DNA from: Sorangium cellulosum So0157-2 | GTDB taxonomy: Bacteria; Myxococcota_A; Polyangia; Polyangiales; Polyangiaceae | Reading direction: 5' to 3' | DNA: 64,000 nt | Assembly: GCF_000418325.1 (NCBI RefSeq) | Contig: NC_021658.1 | Location: 14,054,501 to 14,118,500 of the forward strand | Shown here: positions 47,462 through 55,552 of the stretch, one piece after another | Position numbering within the stretch: position 1 is the first letter of the stretch | Layout: every line of letters starts with the position of its first letter | Translations under genes and position numbers: made by a program | The notes under the pieces: generated by a model | What the model was told of the DNA's origin: nothing | What the model saw: only the letters and a program-made list of their open reading frames with translations | Database searches by the model: none

Positions 47462-49015
47462 ATGGCCGTGAGCGGCGCGGGCCGGGCTCGCCCGGGGCGC
47501 GCCGCGCCGGCGCGCGCGGGCGCGCTCCTCCTGGGGGCGCTGGCCTCGGCGCTCGGCTGCCCCGGGCCGCCGGAGGTGCCGGCGCCGCCGTCGCGCCGGC
47601 CTGGCGCGGCGGTCCTGCCGGCCTGCAAGGGCGGCGGCTGCTCGCAGGCGGGGGCGCTGCTCGAGGCCGCGCGGGCGTTCAGCGACGTGCGGCACGACTA
47701 CCTGCTCGACACCTCGAGCGCGATGGTGCCGGGCCGCGGGCTGTCGCGGAGCGCGGCGGGGGCGTTCTCGCCGGTCGGCGTCGCCTGCGCCCAGCCGAAG
47801 GCGGCGGCGCCGGCGGTCGCGGGCGCGACGGCGGCGCCGGGCGCGACGGCCTCCGCGGCGGCGCCGGGCGGGCCCGCGCCTGGCGAGCGCGCGATCGACT
47901 TCCGCTACGTGGGCATCGCCGTCGACGCGGTCCTCGTGGGGGCCGACGTCGACTTGCCGGCGTACTTCAGCGCCGGCGGGACGCTCGACAAGCGCCGGCT
48001 GCGGCTGGTCGCGATGGCGCTTGTCGCGGACGAGGACCCGCAGTTCTTCGAGCCGACCGAGAGCGTCGTGCCGGCGCCGGGCGGCGGCTGCGCCTGCGGT
48101 CGCGCGACGCACTTCATCGGGGCGGTGAAGCGCGGCGCGATGGTCGCCTACGAGACGGACGTGACCGCGGGCGAGGCGCACGGCACCGCGATCGGCCTGT
48201 TCAAGGCCCGGATCGAGGCGGGGGACCGCCGCGTCACGATGACCTCGGTCGGGGAGCTGGCCATCGAGGGCGTCGAGGGCGCGCCGGTGGCGGGCGCGAA
48301 GGGCGGCGGGCAGGCGTTCGGCGCGCTGCGCCTCGAGGTGAAGAAGGCGGTGCCGCTGGCGTACGCGATCTACCCGGTGGCGGACGTGTGCCGTTTCTCG
48401 CTCGCCGAGCCGGAGATCACGCCGCAGCCGGTCGATCTCGGCGTGGTGCCGTACGGCGCCACCGGGACGGCGCAGGCGCTCCTCACGAACCGCGCGCAGG
48501 TCGACATCCGGGTGACGCACGGCGAGCGGACGGTCGAGGTGCCCGCGCACGGGAGCGCGGAGCTCACGTTCTCGTGGGCGCCGGAGGGCGCGACGGCCGG
48601 CTGCGAGCGGCAGACGCGGCGCGACACGTTCATCGTGCAGCCCAAGGACGCCGCCTCGCCGGTGGTCCCGCGCGAGCGCGCGGTCGTGGTGCCGCTCCAG
48701 GTCACGACGGGGATGCCGACCTTCTCGAAGCACGAGCCGATCGCGACCGAGACCGGGCGGTCGCCGGACTACGGGCGGGCGAGCGTCGACTGGACGTGCC
48801 CGGCCGGGTACGTGGTGGAGCAGTGCGAACCGCAGCTGTCGAGCTGTCTGTCATCGACGGGGAGCTGCAACGCGGAGGGCTACCGGCTGACGGCCGAGGC
48901 GACCGCGGACGGGCGCGGGTGCGCGTTCCGGTGCACGGGGCCGAGCTCCTCGATCTGGGGCGACCACGGGTGCGCCTACACGGCGGCGATGGTGTGCCGG
49001 CTGGGGTGCAAGTAG
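47462..49015 (+). CDS. Lipoprotein of unknown function
   Basis: 517 residues from ATG 47462, overlapping the end of the preceding gene by 10 bp. It has a signal and lipobox LASALGCPG. The body has a long beta-rich stretch (IDFRYVGIAVDAVLVGADVD, RRLRLVAMALVADEDPQFFE, CACGRATHFIGAVKRGAMV), then an Ig-like segment (PVDLGVVPYGATGTAQALLT) and a cysteine-rich end (CPAGYVVEQCEPQLSSCLSS ... GDHGCAYTAAMVCRLGCK). No enzyme motif was recognised. It was probably co-transcribed with the upstream lipoprotein gene before that was disrupted. Confidence 0.75.
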   Translation: MAVSGAGRARPGRAAPARAGALLLGALASALGCPGPPEVPAPPSRRPGAAVLPACKGGGCSQAGALLEAARAFSDVRHDYLLDTSSAMVPGRGLSRSAAGAFSPVGVACAQPKAAAPAVAGATAAPGATASAAAPGGPAPGERAIDFRYVGIAVDAVLVGADVDLPAYFSAGGTLDKRRLRLVAMALVADEDPQFFEPTESVVPAPGGGCACGRATHFIGAVKRGAMVAYETDVTAGEAHGTAIGLFKARIEAGDRRVTMTSVGELAIEGVEGAPVAGAKGGGQAFGALRLEVKKAVPLAYAIYPVADVCRFSLAEPEITPQPVDLGVVPYGATGTAQALLTNRAQVDIRVTHGERTVEVPAHGSAELTFSWAPEGATAGCERQTRRDTFIVQPKDAASPVVPRERAVVVPLQVTTGMPTFSKHEPIATETGRSPDYGRASVDWTCPAGYVVEQCEPQLSSCLSSTGSCNAEGYRLTAEATADGRGCAFRCTGPSSSIWGDHGCAYTAAMVCRLGCK

Positions 49016-49062
49016 GGGCGGGAAGCGAGCGGCGGTGGTTCCTCGAGTGCGCCGGGCTCGGC

Positions 49063-49158
49063 CGGAGGTGGTGGAGGACGTCGCGAGAAGTGGCTGGGGC
49101 TTCACCGGAGGTGGTGGAGGACGTCGCGGGAAGTGGCTAGGGCTTCACCGGAGGTGGT
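49063..49158. repeat. 43-bp direct repeat, two copies plus a partial third
   Basis: Units at 49063-49105 and 49106-49148 differ at two positions, and a 10-bp partial third unit follows to 49158. Each begins CGGAGGTGGTGGAGGACGTC and ends GGGGCTTCAC or AGGGCTTCAC. They are purely intergenic, between two lipoprotein genes. Confidence 0.9.
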
Positions 49159-49221
49159 AAATGAGCGTTCCGGGGAGGCTGCGTCGCTGCGCACCGCGCT
49201 CAGAACATCAGGAGGACACGC

Positions 49222-49701
49222 ATGTCGTTGACATCCACGCCGCGCAGACTCGGTCGCGCCACGGCCGCCATCCTCTTCATCGGGCTGGCTTCGTGCCGGA
49301 CCGGAGGCACCAAGGCGTGCACGGAGGCCGCTTGCGGCGACCACCTCGAAATCCAGTTCGAGCCCGAGCTCGTCGCGACCGGTCGCTATCATTTCATGAT
49401 CGATCTGGACGGCGTGACGCGGCGCTGCGCTGCATCCCTGCCCGGCCCCGGCCAGCAGGAGTTCATGGCCGAGTGCAGCATCCGTCAGGGGAACGGCTCC
49501 CTGGCGGGCGTCACGGTCTACGGCGTGCGACCGAAGGTGGTCGCTCTCCGCGTGGTGCGTGACCAGGCGGTCCTCATGGATACCCGCGTGGCGCCGTTCT
49601 ACGACGTCGAGCGTCCCAACGGTCCGGATTGCCCGCCCGAGTGCTCGGTAGCTCGTGTCACGGTGGGGATCAAAGAGCCGGCTCCGGGAGTCCAGCGATG
49701 A
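49222..49701 (+). CDS. Small lipoprotein of unknown function
   Basis: 159 residues. AGGAGG about 8 bases before ATG 49222 fixes the start. It has a signal with lipobox GLASC and a compact beta-rich domain with several cysteines (ACTEAACGDHLEIQFEPELV, TRRCAASLPGPGQQEFMAEC, GPDCPPECSVARVTVGIK). It would be anchored in the outer membrane or periplasm. No family recognised. Confidence 0.75.
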   Translation: MSLTSTPRRLGRATAAILFIGLASCRTGGTKACTEAACGDHLEIQFEPELVATGRYHFMIDLDGVTRRCAASLPGPGQQEFMAECSIRQGNGSLAGVTVYGVRPKVVALRVVRDQAVLMDTRVAPFYDVERPNGPDCPPECSVARVTVGIKEPAPGVQR

Positions 49702-49866
49702 CAGGAGCGGGCAACGGGCGGGGCTCACGGCCGCGGCCGCCGCCATGCTCGGCTGCGCTGGAGCCGCAGGCTCCCGCGTCGACGACGTACCCGCGTCGCC
49801 TGGCGTGTCGCTGTGGCAAACTGCCTCGCCGTCGCGGCCCGCGCGGCATGGCCCGTGGCCTGCAAA

Positions 49867-49875
49867 TGCTATAAT
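49867..49875 (+). promoter_or_regulatory. Extended -10 promoter of the PolX gene
   Basis: TGCTATAAT is an exact extended -10 (TGnTATAAT), in otherwise GC-rich DNA, ending 11 bases before the ATG at 49887. No good -35 is present, as usual with extended -10 elements. Transcription starting about 7 bases downstream would leave a leader of only a few bases. Confidence 0.5.
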
Positions 49876-49886
49876 TGCCGCCATCC

Positions 49887-51608
49887 ATGCTCGACAAGCT
49901 CGACATCGCCCGGGCCCTCCGCGAGATGGCCATGCTCCTCCAGATCAAGGGAGAGAACCCCTACCGCGCGCGCGCCTACGAGACCGGCGCCGAGGCCCTG
50001 GAGGAGCTCTCGGACGACCTCGGCGAGCTCATCCAGCACGAGCGCCTGACCGAGCTCAGGGGCATCGGCGCGGCGCTCGCAGGCCAGATTGCCGAGCTCT
50101 ACAAGACCGGGCGCTCCGAGCAGCTCGAGAAGCTCCGCGCCGAGCTGCCCCCCGGCGTCCTCGAGCTCTCCCAGGTGCCGGGGATGAGCCTCAAGCGGAT
50201 CCAGGCGCTCCACGACGCGCTCGGCGTCGGCAGCGTGGAGGAGCTCAAGAGGGCCTGTCTCACCGGGAAGGTCCGCGCCGTGAAGGGCTTCGGCGCGAAG
50301 ACCGAGGCGAGCCTGCTCGAGGGGATCTACCGCTACGAGACGCGCGACGAGCGCATCCTCCTCGTGGACGCCCTCGAGCTCGCCGAGCCGCTCCTCGCCC
50401 ACGTGCGCGGGTGCGAGGCCACCGAGCAGGCCGACCTCGCGGGGGCGATCCGGCGCTGGGAAGAGACGGTGGCCGACGTCGACGTCGTGGCCGCGACCGA
50501 CGACGCCGCGCAGGTGGTCGACTGGTTCGCGCGGTTCCCGCGCGTCGCCGAGGTCGAGGCGCGCGACGACGCGCGGTGCACGGTGAGGTTCTCGGGCGGC
50601 CTCCGGGGCGAGCTCCTCTGCGTGCCGCCCCGGTACTACGCCGCCGCGCGCCACCACAGGACCGGCGCGCCCGCGTACCTCGCGGCGCTCGGCGCGCTCG
50701 CGCGCGAGCTCGGGCTCACCCTCGACGAGCGAGGCCTCCTCCGGGGCAACAAACGGCTCTCCGCCGAGACCGAGGAAGATCTCTACCGGCACCTCGGCCT
50801 CCCGTACATCGCGCCCGAGCTCCGCGAGGGCGCCGAGGACATCGTCGCTGCCGCCGCGCGCGACGGCCGCGACGACGCGCTCATCGAGGAGGGCGATATC
50901 CAGGGGATGGTGCACTGCCACACGGTGTACTCCGACGGCAAGAACACGGTCGAGGAGATGGCCCTGGAGGCCGAGGCGATGGGGATGAAATACCTCACCA
51001 TCACCGATCACTCGCCCGCCGCCCACTACGCGGGCGGCGTCGGCCTCGACCGGCTCAAGCAGCAATGGGACGAGATCGCCCGCGTGCAGGAGCGCGTGCG
51101 CGTGAAGCTCCTCCGGGGCACCGAGTCCGATATCCTGGAGTCGGGCAAGCTCGATTATCCGGACGCGATCCTCGAGCAGTTCGACGTGATCATCGCGAGC
51201 ATCCACTCGCGCATGAAGATGGACGCGGACCAGATGACGCGCAGGCTGGTGAGCGCGATGAAGCAGCCGGTCTTCAAGATCTGGGGGCACGCGCTCGGCC
51301 GGCTCATCCAGCGGCGCGAGCCGTTCGCGTGCCACGTCGAGGAGGTGCTCGACGCCGTGGCCGGGTCGAGGGCCGCCGTCGAGGTGAACGGAGACCCGTA
51401 TCGCCTCGACATGGAGCCTCGCTGGATCAAGGAGGCGCGCAAGCGCGGTATCCGCTTCGTGATCTCGACGGACGCCCACTCGACGAACGCGCTCCACAAC
51501 CTGCGCTTCGGCGTGGGGACCGCGCGGCGAGGCGGCCTCCGCCGGGGCGAGGTGCTGAACGCGCTCGGCCCGGCCGCGTTCAAGAAGGCCGTGCGGCCCG
51601 CCGCCTGA
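49887..51608 (+). CDS. polX: PolX-family protein with C-terminal PHP domain
   Basis: 573 residues from ATG 49887. Helix-hairpin-helix segments (LTELRGIGAALAGQIAELYK, LSQVPGMSLKRIQALHDAL, VRAVKGFGAKTEASLLEGI) precede a reduced polymerase palm, DVDVV near 197. The PHP phosphoesterase domain (about 340-565) is well kept: MVHCHTVYSDGKN, LTITDHSP, RGTESDI, IIASIHSRMKMD, WGHALGR, EVNGDPYRLD and STDAHS. Bacterial PolX proteins act in base excision repair as polymerase and 3'-5' exonuclease. The usual VDLRVVP aspartate is a glutamate (GELLCVPP, about 241) and the FTGS dNTP motif reads RTGA, so polymerase activity is doubtful while nuclease activity is likely. Confidence 0.88.
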   Translation: MLDKLDIARALREMAMLLQIKGENPYRARAYETGAEALEELSDDLGELIQHERLTELRGIGAALAGQIAELYKTGRSEQLEKLRAELPPGVLELSQVPGMSLKRIQALHDALGVGSVEELKRACLTGKVRAVKGFGAKTEASLLEGIYRYETRDERILLVDALELAEPLLAHVRGCEATEQADLAGAIRRWEETVADVDVVAATDDAAQVVDWFARFPRVAEVEARDDARCTVRFSGGLRGELLCVPPRYYAAARHHRTGAPAYLAALGALARELGLTLDERGLLRGNKRLSAETEEDLYRHLGLPYIAPELREGAEDIVAAAARDGRDDALIEEGDIQGMVHCHTVYSDGKNTVEEMALEAEAMGMKYLTITDHSPAAHYAGGVGLDRLKQQWDEIARVQERVRVKLLRGTESDILESGKLDYPDAILEQFDVIIASIHSRMKMDADQMTRRLVSAMKQPVFKIWGHALGRLIQRREPFACHVEEVLDAVAGSRAAVEVNGDPYRLDMEPRWIKEARKRGIRFVISTDAHSTNALHNLRFGVGTARRGGLRRGEVLNALGPAAFKKAVRPAA

Positions 51609-51639
51609 CGCGCGCGCCGTCAGGGACAATCCATCATAG

Positions 51640-51657
51640 CGGACCTTTGTCCGTTTT
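51640..51657 (+). terminator. Short hairpin with T-run after polX
   Basis: CGGAC-CTTT-GTCCG followed by TTTTCCC, about 30 bp after the polX stop. A 5-bp stem is short, so termination may be partial. Confidence 0.4.
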
Positions 51658-51748
51658 CCCAGGCTGCCCGCGTTGACGCGCGCGTCATCGCCACCTGCGC
51701 GCCGAGCGCCTCGACAGACGGTGCGCGCCGTGTGACCGTTGATCGGTC

Positions 51749-53146
51749 ATGACGCCGATGCCGATCCCACCGCCCGCCGAGAACATCGTCTCTCTCATCG
51801 GCCGCACCCCGATGATCCAGGTCACTCAGCTCGACACCGGCCCGTGCGAGCTCTTTCTCAAGATGGAGAGCCAGAACCCCGGCGGCAGCATCAAGGATCG
51901 CATCGGCCTGTCGATGATCGAGGCGGCCGAGCGCGCCGGGCAGCTCGGCGGCGATCGGCGGCACGTCGTCGAGGCGACGGCGGGCAACACGGGCCTCGGC
52001 CTCGCGCTCGTCGCGGCGCGGAAGGGCTACCGGCTGACGCTCGTCATCCCCGACAAGATGAGCCAGGAGAAGGTCTTTCACCTGAAGGCGCTCGGCGCGC
52101 AGGTGGTGATGACGCGCTCCGACGTCGAGAAGGGCCACCCGAGCTATTACCAGGACCTCGCGGCCCGCATCGCGCGCGAGGAGGGCGCGTTCTACGTGAA
52201 CCAGTTCGAGAACCCCGCCAACGCGCTCGCGCACGAGACCGGGACCGGCCCGGAGATCGACGCGCAGCTCGATCGCCGGATCGACGCGATGGTGTGCGGC
52301 GTCGGCTCCGGCGGCACCATGACCGGGCTCTCGCGCTACTTCGCGGCGGCGCAGCCGCGCTGCGAGATGGTGCTCGCCGACCCGGAGGGCTCGGTGCTCG
52401 CGGGCTACGTCAAGACCGGCAACCTCGGCAAGGCGGGCTCCTGGCTCGTCGAGGGCATCGGCGAGGACTTCCTCCCCCCGATCCTCGACCTCTCCCGGGT
52501 CAAGCACGCGTACACCATCTCCGACCGGGAGAGCCTGGAGACGGCCCGGCTGCTCCTCTCCAAAACGGGCATCCTCGCCGGCTCGTCGTCGGGGACGCTC
52601 CTCGCGGCCGCGCTGCGCTACTGCCGCGAGCAGTCGTCGCCCAAGCGCGTCTGCTCGCTCGTGTGCGACAGCGGCAATAAGTACCTGTCGAAGATGTACA
52701 ACGATTTCTGGATGGCCGATCAGGGCTTCACGGACCGTGAGCCCACAGGCGACCTGCGCGACGTGATCACGCGCCGCCACGCCGACAGGGCCGTGGTCAC
52801 GGTGCAGCGGACGGACGCGCTCCTGGTCGCCTATGCGCGGATGAAGCTCTACGACGTGTCGCAGCTCCCGGTCCTGGAGGACGGCAAGATCGTCGGCCTG
52901 GTGGACGAGTCGGACCTCCTCCTCGCGGCCGTCGACGACGTCTCGCGCTTCCGGCAGCCGGTGGAGACGGCGATGACGACGCGGCTCCGGACGGTCGACG
53001 TGCGGACGCCGATTCGGGATCTCCTCCCGATGTTCGACGCGGGGCTCGTGCCGATCGTGACCGACGGCGACGAGTTCGTCGGGCTCGTCACCCGCATCGA
53101 TCTGCTCAATCACCTGCGACGCCGGGTGAAGCTGCACGAGGTCTGA
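51749..53146 (+). CDS. cbs: Cystathionine beta-synthase with CBS domain pair
   Basis: 465 residues. The PLP-fold type II domain (about 1-330) has the PLP lysine in NPGGSIKDR (K49), VEATAGNTGLGLAL (substrate loop), GVGSGGTMTGLSRYF (phosphate cup) and GSSSGTLLAAAL. A pair of CBS domains follows (about 355-460: VTVQRTDALLVAYARMKLYD, QLPVLEDGKIVGLVDESD, LVPIVTDGDEFVGLVTRIDL). This matches the pyridoxal enzyme that joins serine and homocysteine in trans-sulfuration, with the CBS pair as a nucleotide or S-adenosylmethionine sensor. An O-acetylserine-type cysteine synthase role is less likely given the CBS tail. No cystathionine lyase gene is adjacent. Confidence 0.88.
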   Translation: MTPMPIPPPAENIVSLIGRTPMIQVTQLDTGPCELFLKMESQNPGGSIKDRIGLSMIEAAERAGQLGGDRRHVVEATAGNTGLGLALVAARKGYRLTLVIPDKMSQEKVFHLKALGAQVVMTRSDVEKGHPSYYQDLAARIAREEGAFYVNQFENPANALAHETGTGPEIDAQLDRRIDAMVCGVGSGGTMTGLSRYFAAAQPRCEMVLADPEGSVLAGYVKTGNLGKAGSWLVEGIGEDFLPPILDLSRVKHAYTISDRESLETARLLLSKTGILAGSSSGTLLAAALRYCREQSSPKRVCSLVCDSGNKYLSKMYNDFWMADQGFTDREPTGDLRDVITRRHADRAVVTVQRTDALLVAYARMKLYDVSQLPVLEDGKIVGLVDESDLLLAAVDDVSRFRQPVETAMTTRLRTVDVRTPIRDLLPMFDAGLVPIVTDGDEFVGLVTRIDLLNHLRRRVKLHEV

Positions 53147-53199
53147 GCCGGGCGAGGGCGCGCCGGCGCGCCTTGTGGCGGGAGCTGGCTCGTGGTGAC

Positions 53200-54135
53200 A
53201 TGCGCGCCATGCACAAGGCGCACGGAACGGGCGTGGTCGGCTTCCTTCAAGCGGGTGCCAGGGGGGCGGCGGCGTACGCCCTGGGCCCCGCGGCGCTCGC
53301 CCTGTCGGCGTGCGCGTCGGCCGCGGGGTCGCCGCCCGCCGCGGCGCCGCCGCCCGCGGCGCACGCGGGCGGGGCGGCGCCGTCGCCCGCGGCGCAGGCC
53401 GCGCCCGCGGCGCTCGACATCGCCACGGCGCGGGTGGTCGACCTGACGCACCCGATCACGCCGCAGATGCCGCTGTTCCCCGGCAACAAGCCCTATGCGT
53501 CGGAGACGCTCAGCACCGTCGAGAAGGACGCGTACTACTCCAGCCGGTTCTCGATGGACGAGCACGCGGGCACGCACGTGGACGCGCCGGCGCACTTCAA
53601 GGCCGGGTCGCCGACCGTCGAGCAGATCGCGCCGGAGCAGCTCGTCGGGCCGGCGGCGGTCGTGGACGTGACGGCGAAGGTCGCGGCGAGCCCCGACCAT
53701 CAGGTCACCGTGGACGATCTCCGGGGCTGGGAGGCGCAGCACGGGGCGCTCGGCGCGAAGCACATCGTGCTGATCCGGACCGGGTGGGGGGCGCGCTGGT
53801 CCGATCCGGTGAAGTACCTGAACCAGGACGCGAAGGGCGTGATGCACTTTCCCGGGGTCTCCGTGGAGGCGAGCCGCTACCTGCGCGAGCGCGGCGTGCG
53901 GTGCGTGGGTATCGACACGCTGTCGACCGATCCGGGGCCGAGCCAGACGTTCGAGCAGCACAAGGCCTTCCTCGGCGCGGGCGGCTACCACATCGAGAAC
54001 CTCGCCAACCTGGAGCAGCTCCCCGAGGCGGGGGCGGTCGTGGTGGTCGCGCCGCTCCCGCTCGCGCGCGGCAGCGGCGCGCCGGCCCGGGTGCTGGCGC
54101 TGGTGCCGCCGGGGTCCGGGGGCCAGGGGAAGTAG
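53200..54135 (+). CDS. Cyclase-family (kynurenine formamidase-like) exported hydrolase
   Basis: 311 residues from ATG 53200 (ATG 53209 is also possible; the TTG at 53173 is less likely). An N-terminal signal with lipobox LALSAC and an Ala/Pro linker precede the domain. The metal-binding motif HAGTHVDAPAHF (about 121) and VVDLTHPITPQMPLFPGNKP are signatures of the cyclase/kynurenine formamidase family (PF04199), which hydrolyses amides or esters using a divalent metal. A second conserved part is GIDTLSTDPG and the C-terminal GGYHIENLANLEQLP. The anchor suggests a periplasmic or outer-membrane location, unusual for formamidases. The substrate is unknown. Confidence 0.85.
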   Translation: MRAMHKAHGTGVVGFLQAGARGAAAYALGPAALALSACASAAGSPPAAAPPPAAHAGGAAPSPAAQAAPAALDIATARVVDLTHPITPQMPLFPGNKPYASETLSTVEKDAYYSSRFSMDEHAGTHVDAPAHFKAGSPTVEQIAPEQLVGPAAVVDVTAKVAASPDHQVTVDDLRGWEAQHGALGAKHIVLIRTGWGARWSDPVKYLNQDAKGVMHFPGVSVEASRYLRERGVRCVGIDTLSTDPGPSQTFEQHKAFLGAGGYHIENLANLEQLPEAGAVVVVAPLPLARGSGAPARVLALVPPGSGGQGK

Positions 54136-54186
54136 GCGGTGATCGAGGGCGCGAGCCGCTCTGTCGACGGGGGGCCTTGAGGCGCT

Positions 54187-55038
54187 CTAAGGCAGGAAGA
54201 CGGTGATCACCCGCGTGGTCGAGTCCGGGCTGCCGGTGAGATGGTTGACGCAGCTCGGGTAGTACATCCCGCGCAGGTTGAGCTGCTGGCAGTAGCTGTC
54301 GCACGTCCCGCGGATGCTGATCATCCCGCATGGCTGCGCGGCTCCGCTGGCGTCGAGGTGACCGGCAGCGCACTCTCGGGCCAGCGACCGCGCGTGGTCA
54401 CGGTTGGCCGCGTTGTAGCAAGCATTCAGGTACGGCGTGGGGGCGAAGAGATTGCCCCAGAACGCGCCCTCCATGCGCGTGTAGCTCGCGAGCTCGGGGG
54501 AGTCCGTCTTGTCGATGGCCGGGTGGCTGGCCCTCGAGGAGATCGTCACGGAGAGGCCGTACCAGTTCGTCCGCGACGCGAGGCACGCCGAGATCCACTG
54601 CTGGTCGGTCTGGCCGAGCGGCTTGTCGATCCAGCTCGGCACGAGGCCGATGAGCCCCCAGTACACCTCATGACGAACCGTGCCCGCGCCGTCGGTCCAC
54701 GAGAAGCGGAACGACTGCGCGGGGGTGAGCGCACAACCGACCACATAGCTGAGGAGCTGGCGCGACAGGTCGCCCGCTGCGCCCGGATCCTGGATCGCGC
54801 TCAGGGCCGCTGGGCTGAGCGCGCCGGGGCTGAGTGCGTTGAGGCTCAACGCGTTGGGGTTGAGCGCATTGGGGTTGAGCGCATTGGGGTTGAGCGCGTT
54901 GGGGTTGAGCGCATTGAGGTACTCAAGCGCATTAGGGGCAATTCCTACGGGCCCCTCCTCCTCTCCCTGGTCCGTGACGCAGGACACGAGAAACACGAGC
55001 GCCAGCGCTGCGAAATCAGCGGTGCTGATCCGGTACAT
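54187..55038 (-). CDS. NAL-repeat lipoprotein 3
   Basis: 283 residues from the ATG at 55038, preceded by a GGGGGG run; a longer frame to 55128 adds a basic N-terminus without a ribosome-binding site. It has a signal with lipobox FLVSC, then four NALNP units with NALSL, NALSP and GALSP (about residues 35-65). The C-terminal domain (SRQLLSYVVGCALTPAQSF, YWGLIGLVPSW, QWISACLASRTNW, GAFWGNLF, YLNACYNAANRDH, GTCDSYCQQ, ending VITVFLP) is close to that of NAL-repeat lipoprotein 2 throughout. Unlike the other two, no kinase gene follows; the neighbour is the convergent cyclase-family gene. Confidence 0.75.
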   Translation of the reverse strand: MYRISTADFAALALVFLVSCVTDQGEEEGPVGIAPNALEYLNALNPNALNPNALNPNALNPNALSLNALSPGALSPAALSAIQDPGAAGDLSRQLLSYVVGCALTPAQSFRFSWTDGAGTVRHEVYWGLIGLVPSWIDKPLGQTDQQWISACLASRTNWYGLSVTISSRASHPAIDKTDSPELASYTRMEGAFWGNLFAPTPYLNACYNAANRDHARSLARECAAGHLDASGAAQPCGMISIRGTCDSYCQQLNLRGMYYPSCVNHLTGSPDSTTRVITVFLP

Positions 55039-55552
55039 AGTCGTCCCCCCCCGGGTTCGTCCCTTCGCGGTCTCGTCGAAGGTCGAATTCTTTCTACCGG
55101 TGAATAGCCATCGGCGTCCAGTGCTCAAGAGAGCATCTGTGTAAAATTGTTGAATCGATGATCGCGAGTCTGCTCTGTCCGGAGCGTGGAGGGCGAGCGC
55201 ACGGCTGTTCGTCGCGCCGAGCGCCGCCGCTCATCGCGCTTCGTATCGAATCGAACGAAGGGCGATTGATGATCGAAACCTCACAATGAATGAAGGCCTG
55301 ACAGAACGAGGGCGAGCGGCTTGTGTGCCGCTGACATGCGCTGTGCGACCGCGTGCGCGCGCCTGACCGGGTCGGCAGCGGCGCGCGAGGGCAAGATTCC
55401 GACGGGAGGGCGGGACGGGAGACGATGGGGCGCAGGGATCGGTCGCGAGGACGCGCGCCGGGCGCCTCGAGCCCAGCTCACCTCGTGCGGCTCGCGGGCG
55501 CAGCGAGCGCGACGGGGCGTCGGCGCGCTCGTTGCTCGGCGGCCGCCGAGCC
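55039..55552. other. 514-bp divergent intergenic region
   Basis: It separates the start of NAL-repeat lipoprotein 3 from the flavoprotein gene and is AT-richer near 55080-55170 and 55240-55320, which suits two divergent promoters. No gene, strong hairpin or repeat was seen. Confidence 0.5.

Larger units (their letters stand above)
44086..47471 (+). pseudogene. Large lipoprotein gene (propeller-like repeats) interrupted near its 3' end
   Basis: The ATG at 44086 (or 44098) begins a long lipoprotein with a signal and lipobox LALLLGCSG. About 870 residues follow of repeating blade-like segments (GYIAAWIEQIG, ALVLWEMPRE, YLLTWTDERDIDSAVYLA, GGFIVAWVDTRDGNAEVYAA, EAWLVWSDARPAG), typical of secreted beta-propellers. 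The frame is good to GVLVGWVDEPAG (about 46670), then enters a GAAAGGGAAAGGG repeat and DNA that reads as a protein only on the other strand. A matching C-terminal end (VTIDAPDGASVSSIALACDK ... GRVRWMTIAWP) resumes in another frame at about 47165 and stops at 47471, overlapping the next start. The natural reading is one gene split by an inserted fragment. Confidence 0.6.
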
